Shown here piece after piece: positions 49,661 through 61,137 of a DNA stretch of 64,000 nucleotides. The first letter of the stretch is position 1; each line of letters opens with the position of its first letter. Origin of the DNA: Actinomucor elegans (lineage: Eukaryota > Mucoromycota > Mucoromycetes > Mucorales > Mucoraceae); the NCBI GenBank assembly GCA_026027325.1, contig JAMSLZ010000002.1, forward strand, positions 2,418,001 to 2,482,000, in the 5' to 3' direction. The notes under the pieces were generated by a model. It did no database searches and had not been told where the DNA came from. It was given only the letters and a program-made list of their open reading frames with translations. A program made the translations under genes and the position numbers.

Positions 49661-51258
49661 AGGAATCAATATATGATTCCGACCATTATTTAAATACCAC
49701 TACTTTTAGATAACCTATTCACTTATTCAATAATAAAATCTTACATAGAGAATTCTTAACTATACAGAGCAAAAATGCTCTTTCAAATAAATAAGATTTT
49801 ATAAAGTGTAAGTAAATTTACTACCGACTATTGATGTATAGCATTAATGCTCATTGGGATTCAGCTAAATGGTTGCCTTAATATATGCAGTAATTCATTG
49901 TAAGCATATATCACCCATTAGATCAACTATTTGACTGGGATCACTTGTGAGATCTATTGATCATTAGCTCAAGATTATGTGAAACGTATGTCATTTATAA
50001 ATAATTGTTGGCGAGTATAATATGTTAACTGTACAAAAGATAAATGATATTTCTAATAATTTCAATAGATTAGTATGACTATATTACTAGCTATCAGATG
50101 CAGTATTAAATTGAAGTCAGTCGTGGCATCTATTGACCATTGGAGCTAATATGAATGAAGACCATAATGCGCACATCTTATAGTCAATCATTAAAATAAT
50201 TTATCAGTAGTACTTTCAGCCAAGTAACTGTTCTAATAGATTCAGTGATCCATAATGACATGAACATGTATGAGATTGTTCAAGGCAATAAATTGCCCGA
50301 TTTCAGAAAATCCCAGAGAAATTTCCTAAGGCCGAAATGTTTCGATCTTTTTTTATATATGGATATCGAAGTCCATATTTTCAATGATTAGTTAGTTATT
50401 AACGCATATTTATCGCACCTGATAGCAAGCTTATCTATTCTGTTCGTATTTTCTTTGGTATCGAACACACAAGTTATGAAAGGATTTTTTTTTAAAAAAT
50501 GAACAGTAAAAATTCGTCTTTACGACAATAATCTGATTAGTCGAAGAAAACATCAATATTATCTACTTCATTAGATCTTCGATTAAAATATATGCCGGTT
50601 TTCTGATACTTGCTACATCTGTCAGCAATCAGAGTTCATACCGATTATTTATTTCCTGATCTTGAGCAGTAGAACTATAGGGTTGTGCAATTATCGGCAA
50701 CTAGTAGAAATGAAAGATATTTCAAAAGGAGACGAGAATGGTATACTTTTTAAGGTATTTCTTGATGTTTTCGCTTTGTTTATCACAGTTCAATATATAT
50801 ATTATATATCAGCGATCTATTGTACTATTAAAGCTAGTGTAGTACAGGTTAGTGAATTTAAGTACGGCATTTCATCTGGACTAAGCACCATGGTTAGCAG
50901 ATGGTGAACGAGCTATAACGATACTTCTGTGCATTCTTTTCAATTGTATTTATTGCCCTTGATAGTGAAGTGTCGACTTTCTTTTTGTTCCTACGGCCCA
51001 TATTTGAATGAATACCAATGTTCATTAGGCGAAAGAATAGTCTACGCTAATTGAAATCAGTTTCATTCCAAAGAGTATCTGATTTTTAGGTAATCAGTGA
51101 ACATGTTCTACAATAAATCATTGATACTAGATAATGTAGCACACTATACAAAGCTTAATACTTACAAGTCGATGTTATCCAACCGTAAAACCGTAAGTAA
51201 TAAAAGATCATTGGCTAAACAAGCATTCACGCCATTGGTATTCTATCTTTTGGTTGTA
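49661..51258. other. Spacer between paralogues B and C
   Basis: About 1.7 kb of AT-rich sequence with fragments of the dispersed repeat family (near 49935-49995 and 50130-50160) and a GATTTCAGAAAATCCCA block at 50299-50315 shared with 37083-37099. A plus-strand frame at 50662-50907 has no recognisable content. Confidence 0.5.
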
Positions 51259-51295
51259 TTTAACATTCTTTTCTAATGACTTTAACATATAAATA
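51259..51295 (+). promoter_or_regulatory. Promoter module of paralogue C
   Basis: TTTAACATTCTTTT (two changes from A and B) lies 27 bases before CATATAAATA. The ATG is 92 bases after the TATA start. The more distant TTGGAAACTGCACC block of A and B is not seen here. Confidence 0.6.
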
Positions 51296-51377
51296 CGGAA
51301 GATAAAGGTCATTATGTTAACTTACTTCTACTATACCTTCTCAACCTTTTTTATACAAAAAACAACGACTATTACCG

Positions 51378-52161
51378 ATGAAGCTCTTCACTCTCTCTGC
51401 CATTGTTACTTTTGCTGCTTGTGTCACCGCTGTTCCTGCTGGTCATATGGAGTAAATGTCATAAATTGTATCAATCTAATTTCATATACTCATATTTTAT
51501 CATTTTAGCTTGGCCAAGCGTGCTATCATTGGTACTAAAACCATTATCGACCATGGTCACACTATTGTTAAAGTCATTGATGCTGTCGATACTACTGTTG
51601 ATACAACTACCACTGCTGCTCGCACTCGTACTGTCACCGAGACCGATGCTAGTTTTGTTGGTAAATTATTTGTCAAATTTTATATTGCCTATCTATTTTT
51701 TAACCTTATCATGCTGTAACTTAGTGTCTTTGACTGGTGATGCATCTTCAATTATTAGCGTAATCCAAGAGGAAGCTTCTTCACTTTTTGGAACAACTGA
51801 CACGATAAGAGGAAATCCTAGAACCGTAACTGTTACCGCTACTAGGATTATTGTCCCTGGCGCTGTAACCACCATTCTTCCAGGAACAACCGCTACTCAG
51901 TCTCTTCCTACAAGAGCTCCTGGTCTTATCTCCGAAGCCACAAGTGCTGTTGGTGAAGTAGTCGATGCAGTTACTGCTGTCGTTGGTGGTGTTGCTGATA
52001 TCGCCACTGATGTTGTTGGTGGTGTGGTCGATGCTGGTACTGATCTTGCTTCTGGAGCTATTGCAGCTGTTACCGATCTTGCTGGAGGTGTTGTTGACAT
52101 TGCTAGTGGTGTTGTTGGTGGTGTTCTTGATGTTGTTACCGATGCCGTCGGTATTCTTTAA
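51378..52161 (+). CDS. Secreted hendecad-repeat protein, paralogue C
   Basis: Exons are 51378-51451, 51509-51660 and 51725-52161, giving about 220 residues. Signal peptide MKLFTLSAIVTFAACVTA, then VPAGHMD and the LAKR site, with the Thr-rich middle and seven 11-residue repeats as in A and B. The variable segment follows A (TIRGNPRTVTVTATRIIVPG, two residues longer). The repeats follow B at VADIATDVVGG and VLDVVTDAVGIL but A at AIAAVTDLAGG. It is thus a mosaic of A-like and B-like positions, as expected from gene conversion. Intron 1 differs from A and B by one base; intron 2 appears identical. Confidence 0.8.
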
Positions 52162-54392
52162 AGGAATCAACATATGATTCCGACCATTATTTAAATACCA
52201 CTACTCTTTGATAGCTAGTCCATTATTCCATATTAGATCATATATAACTAGATAATAGAATAAATAATAATACATAGTTAAATACTTGTAATGCAATATC
52301 GATATACCTTTTTTTTTGGAGTTCGCATTTATTCGCATTGTTCAAGCGAGCACACAGATATAGAAAGCTTTCAATACTGCACATCTGAATTTGTAATAAT
52401 TCATATTTAGTCTAAGTACCAGCGTTGTGATAATTGATTGATTAAAAGAAAGTGATGAAAAAATTAGGCTTGGAATGCTCTTCATAAAAGGTATGAGGAC
52501 GTCTTCATGACAAAGAGAATAGGTATCTTTATATGTTCATAAAATGAGATTGAGACTTATTAATGTACATTCAATACACATCATTGATAGTATGTTCCGT
52601 GTTCTTACAGTGCGCTCTTAATGCCATATTATCATAGCATCAATTTCTGTTAAGGAATGGTTAGCACCAAATTTTTACATTTATGATCATTGGCCATGTA
52701 TCAAAGATACTAGTAAAATATCTGATAAGACACGCTAGAATCCAGATATTTTTATAGACCAAAATCCAACTTTTATGCACGATCTGAAGTTCATCATCTT
52801 GTGTTGAGACATGCATTAATTTTGATGCCTTTAACTTACTAAGATTGCTGCTTTATAGAATAAAAACTGAATTAATCGGAGCTATTACTAATAAAGATAA
52901 TATTTTTGGGTTTGCATAATGTATACGGAAAATTATGTACGAGCTTCTCTATTTACTAGGTAACTTTTGGTAGAGTTGTTATGTACTATTTTTGTATTGG
53001 TATAGTATATTGATTTATTGCCGCTTTATGCAATAAACAACAGTATAAAAACGTCTACAGTAAGTTTTCTATAATAACATATGCTTTAATATGCATTTTA
53101 ATAATATTATAATAGAAGCATAAGTTTGCTTTAAGCATAGATTACTCGTCACGAAAGGCTCATCCAGATCGGTTGAGAAATGTATAAATATCCGTTGTAG
53201 ACTATATGAGATGGATGTAATTTACAACTGATTATTAGCAAGTACAGTATATTGATTTTACTGTAATCGAACAAAGATTTTAGTAGATGTAGCTACTCAC
53301 TCGACATGAGGAGTAATTGTCAGATGTAAATTAAATCTGGACCAATTTACGAATTATCCCTTATATATATATGATATTGTAATTGTGTAGTACGCTTATT
53401 ATGTAAACGCACTTACAAAAAAAAGGCTTTTTGTCAGTCAACAATACATATTGAATTAAACACGAGATAGTATTTACAATATTGAATTCATAATTTAATT
53501 TTGAGCAAATATCGTTCACGGTAGTTTTATTATATTATTAGTGGGTCAAGCACCTTCTGATCATTGTGAAAGAGTGGTGTAGGAAATAAAAGTCGATTTC
53601 ACAAGAACCTGTAGTGTTTGTAGCCGAAACATCTGATTAAGGAATATCTGTAGAACAAACTAGGAGGTTTTGCTTAAAGAGATCTTTCGGTAATAAATAC
53701 ATAGCGAGTAAAGCAAATATATCTCTATAAACAAGAATGATAGCTATACTAATTAATTTAATGACTATAAAAAACTGTAATGTATGGAACTCTTGGACAT
53801 TTATATTTAGTAATCAATAGGGAAACCAACAATAAAGAAATGTTAAAGTTTTCGTAGAAAGTAACACATCCGAAGAAGTTAATTGACGTTTGAAATGTTT
53901 TTTATCCAATTGAAATATTCTTACAAAGTACTTTATTGCTACTACTATTACTATTATTATTATTATTATTATTGCTGCTGCTGCTGCTGCTGCTGCTGCT
54001 AATAGTGGGGGAAATTGTTTATCGGTGTCCATTTTTCTGAAAAATTAAGTCTAGGAAATAAACGGACGTATATCATGACCGATCTCGGTTAAATGCTGCA
54101 TTTTATCGGTAGTTCATGTTGGGATGATCTGAGACTCTTCAATTTGAATACAATAAATTTGCAATCTCTATTAGCGATATAAATGTTTTTCTTTTTGCTA
54201 AATCAAAATTTTTGAATTTCTCAATAAATTGCGCAGCTGGCAATAACATTTTAACATGTAGTCTAGTATCCAATAATATTTACACAGTGGATTGAAAAAA
54301 TTCTTATATCAAAAAGATTATTCTTATAAAACTTGGACTTATGTGTCACATGTAAGAAGCTCTGATAGTGGAAATATCTCATCTGCTACTAA
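52162..54392. other. Intergenic region
   Basis: About 2.2 kb of AT-rich sequence without a supported gene. It contains a trinucleotide microsatellite at 53940-54000 and a fragment of the dispersed repeat near 54075-54115. Confidence 0.5.
53940..54000. repeat. Trinucleotide microsatellite
   Basis: About eleven ATT-type units run straight into eight GCT units. A short minus-strand frame through it (poly-Ala then poly-Ile) is a by-product of the repeat. Confidence 0.9.
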
Positions 54393-54396
54393 TTAA

Positions 54397-56683
54397 CAAG
54401 TACTATTTAAATCGGACCAAATGGTCCGAGTATCTTTTAATAAATATTCTGAACTCTAGTTAGTTTTGTATGCTGAAAGTTTGAGTAATAGAAGCTGATA
54501 GTAACTATATTACTCTGAATTGCTTTTTGTTCCCGCTCCTTCAAAATATTTTACATGCACATACACATTTCGATCAAGATCAATCAAAAAATTAATCTTA
54601 AAAATGCCAGTCATGAATAAGAATCTCGATGTCAATATTCGTATTTCGGTCTCTGCTCACTAGTTAAAGCGTTCTGAAGCTCCAGAGCTTTTAAGAAGAA
54701 GAGTTGATTTCAATACTCCTCGTCTCAGATTCACTGGAAAGATTACCAGGCGCGTTGAACGCGATGATGGGAAGATCTTATTCAATGCTGTACTTGATGA
54801 TCTTCTTGATCATTTATTTTCTTTGTTTGGTACTTATTTAAAGTATGAAGGTCCTAGGGGTTAAACAGTTCGCGCTGTCGCCAATACCGACAATGATATG
54901 TCTGAAAGTGAGGACTTTCTTGAAGATACTGAGGAAGAGCAAGAAGCAGAAGAGGAACTTGATGAGTTTGAATCTGGTAGTGATGGCTGGAAAGTTGACG
55001 AGATAACTACTGATTACAGACTTACCTTAGGTGTCAATTACTTCTTTAGCAATTCCAAATTTAATATGCCAAACAAGTTAACTGTTTCTCCTGCTGATTA
55101 CTTATTATAGTTTTTGCTAGTCGATTTTATTAAAGATGATGTTACCCCTAATACGATCAGTCATGCTCGCAGCATTAATCGTAATTGGGCTGATTTAGTT
55201 TTCCTTGAGTATGTTACTTGGCTTGTCTTGTTAATGACTATGACCCTGTGCAGATATGCCAATAAGAAGGCTTACTGGAGAATGGGATCCAGTTCTTTTA
55301 TGTTGATCATTGACTTTAATGAATATATGGTGTATGATAGATTCAACTCTACCACGCAGTTTCATGTATTCGAGGCTCCCGATGGTAAACGCAAAGAGAC
55401 TGACCCCCTGTATCAGAGTAGATGTTACCTTGATGCTTTTAACAAGGCTTTAGTTAGATTGATGGAACCTGGCAGATATCTTTGCGTTGATAAAAGCATA
55501 AATCAGTGGCTTGATTGCGACTTCCCTAATTTGAAGAAAATTCCTAGAAAGCCCTATCCAATTGGTCAGGAATTCAAGGCTTTGATGGGTAAGATTACCA
55601 GTTATATTTTACAATTAGATACTGTCAGTGATTCTGTTAAAAAGAAGTATGATGATATGGATCGAAACTTAATCTCTACGTTGAAGCGATTGACTAAATC
55701 TTGGTTTTCGTCTTGTAGACCCATTATCGCCGACTCTTGGTTTGATTCACCAGAAATGATTAGCACTCTGGCTAAGCATGGCTTGTTTGCGATCATGCAA
55801 ATCACCAAGAAAAGATATTGGCCTCGAGATATGCCTAAGATAAACATCCTTGAGGGTTTAGATCATAATTGAAGCAGTCATTATACCATGACAAAACGCG
55901 ATGAATATGACCGAACAATCCTTACTTGTGTCTACAGGGACTTAAAACTGAAAGCATTGGTTGCTTCCTGTAGCACCTCTGTTCTTCTAGACAGAAACCA
56001 TTACTACAAGGATTCAAATGGACAGTAGTGTATGCTTCGTCCTATCCAAGTATTTGCCGATTATAAATCCCATAAGAGTGAGCATAGATCTAGAAACATA
56101 TATTAATTTCCGTAGATTAACATTCTCATCACTTTAGGTAACGTTGATACTTCCAATAGCAGGCGTGACAATATAATCAATTCTCATGACATAATGAAAA
56201 AATACAGATGGGAAGTGCGTTTCCTTTCTTTCAATTTTGGTATTGCTGAGGCTAATACCTTTAGTTATTATAAGATCTGAGGAAATCATGGTGAAAGCAA
56301 CCTTTCATAGTGATTTCAAGGGCTTGCTGGCCAGCTCTCTTCTCAAAAAGGCCAAACCTATGAGTGAAACCATGGAAAGCGCTCCCACAGAACCACTGAT
56401 AATTAGAAGTTGTGATAGACGCAGTACACGCGTCTATATTTCGCTCTCTTATGGTGATAAACGCACCAGACGTGTATGTCGCACTTGTGGAGGTCGGGCA
56501 TAAAAGTAGAAAAAAGTGCTCTTATAGCATGGACCTGATATATTCAGATTGTTATCCGTCTAACTTGGAGGCAGAATTAAGCAAGAAAATACATATCTGA
56601 GTAATTTCCAAATATATGTTTTTTTTCTCTATAAATCTCTTCATTATCGGACCAAATGGTCCGTTTTTGGAGAATAGCACTTT
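54397..56683 (+). mobile_element. piggyBac-like element 1 (decayed)
   Basis: Bounded by TTAA at 54393-54396 and at 56684-56687, the usual piggyBac target duplication. The ends are inverted: CAAGTACTATT at the left and, read on the minus strand, AAAGTGCTATT at the right. Each end then carries a palindromic CGGACC-AAAT-GGTCCG block (54413-54428 and 56648-56663). The element is about 2.3 kb and contains a broken transposase gene. It abuts element 2 at TTAATTAA. Confidence 0.85.
54604..56600 (+). pseudogene. Broken piggyBac-type transposase of element 1
   Basis: From the ATG at 54604 one frame runs to about 56280, interrupted by stops at 54661, 54862, 55108, 55870, 56026 and 56104 but with no frameshift until near the C-terminus. 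Around 56280 and 56500 the frame changes. Family marks are a Glu/Asp-rich N-terminal stretch, VTWLVLLMTMTLCRYANKKAY, split as VTWLVLLMTM plus TLCRYANKKAY, CVDKSINQWLD, RKPYPIGQEFKAL, IIADSWFDSPEM and KKRYWPRDMP. These correspond to the DDE transposase core (DDE_Tnp_1_7). The catalytic first Asp is in VDKSIN and the second in ADSWF. It cannot make a full protein as it stands. Confidence 0.85.
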
Positions 56684-56691
56684 TTAATTAA

Positions 56692-59250
56692 CAAGTAAAG
56701 ATTAGGTCGGCCTTTTAGGGCCGATTCAGCCATAAAAGGCCAACTATTAGAGTGTATCTTTCGTATGTTTGTATGGCCCTTTTCATTGTATCGCGTTATT
56801 TTACCAAAACAAAACATATAGGAGTTTATTATCTGCTTTAAAAAAGTTCATTTCTATAACCATTTTTCCTTATTTTATTCGATTTCAATCACTACTATCT
56901 TTTCAAAAATTTTCTTGAAACATACCACCTGCTAACCTTAACCTTGATGTTAATTTTGAAGTTTCTGTCAACAAACGCTTTATTACGAATATAGAAGTGA
57001 AGAATATCTTACAAAGGAGGTATGACTGGAACTCACCTTGCCTCAATTTCAAAGGGAAGACTGTTGCGCGAACCACAATAAGAGGACGCGATGGGTATGA
57101 GGTCATCTTGGACGATGCTCCCGACTGCAGACTGAAGCTTTCTTCAGGCTGCTTGAAGTATATTTTTGCCAATAATAGGACCAGCTCTAACTATGGTGGA
57201 GCTGCTGAAAGCGCTACTACTAATGTATGCGTCCCAACTGGAAGTCTGATACCTGAGAACAATGCTTTTGCTGAAGATGAATCAGAAGAGGAGGTTGATT
57301 TTAACCTAAGCGCCGGATGGACAGCAGGAGAAGTGTATATCGACAGCATGCTAGAAGCAGTTGGTGGTTACGTGGCTACCAAGTCAAGAATCAACATGTC
57401 CAACTCTTTGGCAGGTTCACCATTCGATTACTTTTTATATTTTCTACCTGTAGACTATTTTAAAGTAATCTCGGATAATATGAACATCTATGCAAGAAGT
57501 GCCATAAACTCTTGGACTGATGTGACTTTTCCTGAGTATATGATGTGGATTGCATTACTGACAGTTATGACAGTAATTAAACACTCTGATCGAAAGACTT
57601 ATTGGCATTTAGGCAACAGTCATTTCCAGATTTCAATCAACTTTAGTAGTATATGCCAATGAAAAGAGATTTAACGACATTATGAGGATGCATATTTTTG
57701 AAGTGCCTTCTAAAGAAAAGCAGGTTAATGATCCCCTCTACCAGATCAGATCAACACTGAATGCATTCAATGATCATATGAAGGATTGCTTAACACCTGG
57801 CAAGCATTTGGTTATTGACGAGACAATGAATCAATGGTTAGGAGTCGGAATACCCAATCTCAAGAAAGTGCCTCGCAAACCACACCCAACCGGACAAGAG
57901 TTTAAATCACTTGCTGATTATTACACAAGCGCAATCATTCGTTTGGATACCGTTAGTGATCCTTGACCAAAGGAATATGACAATGATCCTGGAATGCGTA
58001 ACTTGTTAGCCACAGTAAAGCGCTTAGTAAAACCATGGTTTAACAGTGGAAGAACTATTATTGCTGACTCTTGGTTTGGTTCACCCGAAATGGTTTCAAT
58101 GCTGAACGAACTTGGGTTATATTCAATCATGCAGATAACGAAGAGAAAATATTGACCTCGTGAAATGCCTTCTACGGACATTATTGATCAAGTTGATAAA
58201 GCTCGGGGCAGTCATTATACGATGCATAAAACTTGTGAGAATGGTATGAAAATCTTTGTATGCGCTTACAGAGATTTGAAGGTCAAAACCTTCGTATCAT
58301 CTTGCAGTACTACAACGTTAGAGAACTATAAGAGCGTCTTAAGGTCTAGTGGCGAAACAGTCATGCTGCGTCGTCCCCAAGTAGTTGGAGAGTATGAAAT
58401 TCACAAAAGTAAGTCTAAGAATTGTCAAACGAAGAACAAGGGTTTCATTATAATTTGCCCTTTAGGCTCAGTTGATACCGCAAATAATCGCAGAGACAAT
58501 TTAACTTCATATCATGATATAATCTCTACCGAGCGATGGAAAATGAGATTCTTGGGGTATATTTTAGGCATTTGTGAAGCAAATGTCTTTAGTTGCTACA
58601 AAGTTTATGCAGAAGAAGGAAATAGAATTGAGCACAGTGATTTTAAGGATTGTACAGCGTATTCAATGTTGAAACACTGCGAGAGATTACTCGGTAGCAA
58701 TAACGTAGCTACTCCTAATATGACAATGGCCCTTAGAAGCAGCGATGTACATTCGTATGTAACAATGAAACAAGAAAATATTAACAAAAGAAGAAGATTA
58801 GTATGTCAAATGTGCAAAAAACAAGGCGTTAATGGTATAAGAATCGGAAAAAGATGCAGCTGCGATCCCGCCACACCTATGTGCAAAAATTGTCATATTA
58901 TACATTTACGTGAAGCTTTTCAAGCACAATCACATTAAAATAATTATTTATAAGCTATATTTTCTAATGATATAAGTATCGAAAAATAAAATTGACTTCA
59001 TAGTGTACTTATTAGCTATCAAACACTCGGCCTTTTAGGGCCAACTCGTTTATTACAAAAAGTCTCCTTCCAGAAAAGTCAATTATGGCTTAACAACTGC
59101 TTTTGACGAGAAACAAAAAATATATCCATAAAGGCAATAGTTTTGTGTATTTGAATATGTGTTCACAAGTATATGTATTATTATTTTTTGTAGAGCTATT
59201 AACACACAAAAGGTCGGCCTCAAAGGGTCGATCGGGGTAATCTATACTTG
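56692..59250 (+). mobile_element. piggyBac-like element 2 (decayed)
   Basis: The left end CAAGTAAAGATTA follows TTAA (56688-56691). The right end, on the minus strand, is CAAGTATAGATTA, ending at 59250. The expected right TTAA is now ATAA (59251-59254). Subterminal palindromes of the type CGGCCTTTTAGGGCC occur at the left (56709-56724) and right (59029-59044), with a relative at 59214-59231. The element is about 2.56 kb and belongs to a different subfamily from element 1. Confidence 0.8.
56922..58938 (+). pseudogene. Broken piggyBac-type transposase of element 2
   Basis: The position that should be the start codon reads ATA (56922), where the first element has ATG. The frame is then open to about 57645, where a small indel shifts it. 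Stops follow at 57964 (after DTVSDP) and 58153 (where element 1 has a Trp in KRYWPRD). From 58165 to 58938 it is open. Family marks are CLTPGKHLVIDETMNQWLG, split as CLTPGKHLVI plus DETMNQWLG, KVPRKPHPTGQEFKSLADYY, IIADSWFGSPEMVS, NRRDNLTSYHDII and a C-terminal Cys-rich zinc-binding tail (CQMCKKQG...CSCDPATPMCKNCH). It is only moderately similar to element 1's product. Confidence 0.85.
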
Positions 59251-59254
59251 ATAA

Positions 59255-60433
59255 TAATACAATATTTAATAGATCTCAAGCTGTGCGGTATAGAAATCTT
59301 AGTCTTTTCTTTTACATCGATAAACAAACCGCACATTCAGCATGATCGAATTGTTATGGTCCCTTTTTGTAGTAAAAATCATTTTATATTCCAAATAACT
59401 CTCAAATTGTTTACTGAAACACGATAACAGTTCCATATTTTTTTTTCTTTTTTGTTTGTTGATGATATATCTATATAAGTGAAGATTAGAAACAATTTGG
59501 GGTTTACCAACTGAAATATTGTATTTATCAGTGAATTTGAGAATGGCTTAAGGATAAAATGACAAGTTCAAGGTTGGAATTGAGAAAATGTCTTCAGTAA
59601 AATTGAGAAAGTATTAGAGACAGGATGATACACGCTTTGCACTAATTTTGATAAATACTTAGAAATTAACTGAAATATATATTCATGCAAAGAGACTGGA
59701 TATTTTTTCTCTATTGCTAAACATCTTCCAAATAACCTTACAGGATGGCGTATTCGTATTTGGTAAACTTTTTAAACGAAGTTCCACTATGCTAGAAGTG
59801 AGAATTATCGCCTCTTCTTTCGGAGAGATTTAACTTCATATTATATTTCACCTTTGATTCTTCTTTACTGAAGCGAACTTCAAAATACTAGTAGACCAAT
59901 TCAAAACTTTTACTGGTCGAAGTAATCCTCATCATATTCAAGTAACTATGAACAGTCCCGCACGCTTGTTCGGTGGTGCGGGGTTCTTTGATATAACAAA
60001 TGCCTATAGTTATTTACTCAAAAAAAACTTTTACTGGTCTTCCCAGTGATATAAGATCATCTGAACAGATTCACCAAAAACTTCATTGATAGCAGCAATT
60101 TCGAAAAACAGATATTTTTGTGCTGTGTTGTAATGAGATCCTGTACCTTTTTGGCTCAGTAATCAACAGTAATAATTATTTCTTAACTGTAAACCCTATT
60201 TAAAAACTTTCACCAAGACAGTCGCCACTAGTCTTATAACCAAGTTAAAGTTTTTTTTATTAGATTATTCAAGATATTTATCTTATATGACAATCTTGGG
60301 TACAGGAATCAACTACCAGCCAGTAAGCCTTCAATCATATTGGATATTATTACTTTAGACACCCTAAACTCTCATGTATGTGTAAACCCTACCTGTTAGT
60401 TATTTATTACTTTAATTTAAAATAAAGTAGACA
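59255..60433. other. Intergenic region
   Basis: AT-rich with no supported gene. A GC-rich hairpin (CCCGCAC / GTGCGGG) lies at 59957-59982. The frames here are short. Confidence 0.5.
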
Positions 60434-61137
60434 ATGACTTTTTCAAACTGGAAGGATGTGCTTGCGGGTATGTCTTCCTCATGAAGAAAGCTTGGGATCC
60501 TTTCTTAATTCAACAGCCTTGATATTATTTTTGGGAAGGATATTTGGCCAATTTTGTTTACTATTATCGAGAAAATTTCTTATTTTGTCGCTATTATAGC
60601 AGCTGGTATACATATCATTGAGCAATATGAGCCCATTTCCCTGGCTTTACTAATGGCCTTAACAGTATCTACTTGGAGTCACTGGCGAAGAATAGCCATT
60701 TATATATACTATTCGAGAAGCCTCATAAGTTTTATCGTATGTTCATTAATTGAGTTTATTACTAAGTAGACAGTTTTATCTAAGGGCTTTTAATGGAGTC
60801 TTGTTTCTAAGCTTAAATGACGCCAGCTAGTGCTTATAAACAGCATCATCACATTTGAGCAATATTTTATTCTAGGAGCAGGGTTTGACTTGTTAACTCA
60901 TTGTCAACCATTAAATGACAATTGCACTAATATTATTGGTTTTTCTGGCTTTATCCCACCAATCAAGATACTGAAGGATAGTATAGTGAAAGAAATCTGA
61001 TATATTGTTTAGATTGTACGACTTTTTGATTATAGTATGCTTTACAGGGCAATGTCATTATGTTTTTTCATGATTCCTCTTTGGGAAGCCTTGGCTCAGC
61101 AAATAACATTTCAAACATCATCAGCATCCTTTATTAG
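60434..61137 (+). CDS. Unrecognised small multi-exon gene, possibly decaying
   Basis: A five-exon model reads without interruption: 60434-60467, 60539-60605, 60666-60736, 60876-60985 and 61036-61137, giving about 127 residues. It starts MTFSNWKDVLAGYLANFVYY and includes LAKNSHLYILFEKPHKFY, AGFDLLTHCQPLNDNC and NVIMFFHDSSLGSLGSANN, ending at a TAG. All five introns have GT-AG borders and compatible phases. The fourth intron (139 nt) is long for this window. More coding-looking pieces follow (61211-61926), so the TAG may be an inactivating change within a longer gene. I recognise no domain. Confidence 0.35.

Noticed and set aside
49265..49669. Long antisense frame (134 codons, Asn/Ser/Thr-rich) over paralogue B, and a similar one over C at 51781-52173.
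   Set aside because: It arises from the biased codon use of the hendecad repeats on the plus strand. It is absent as an intact frame over A.
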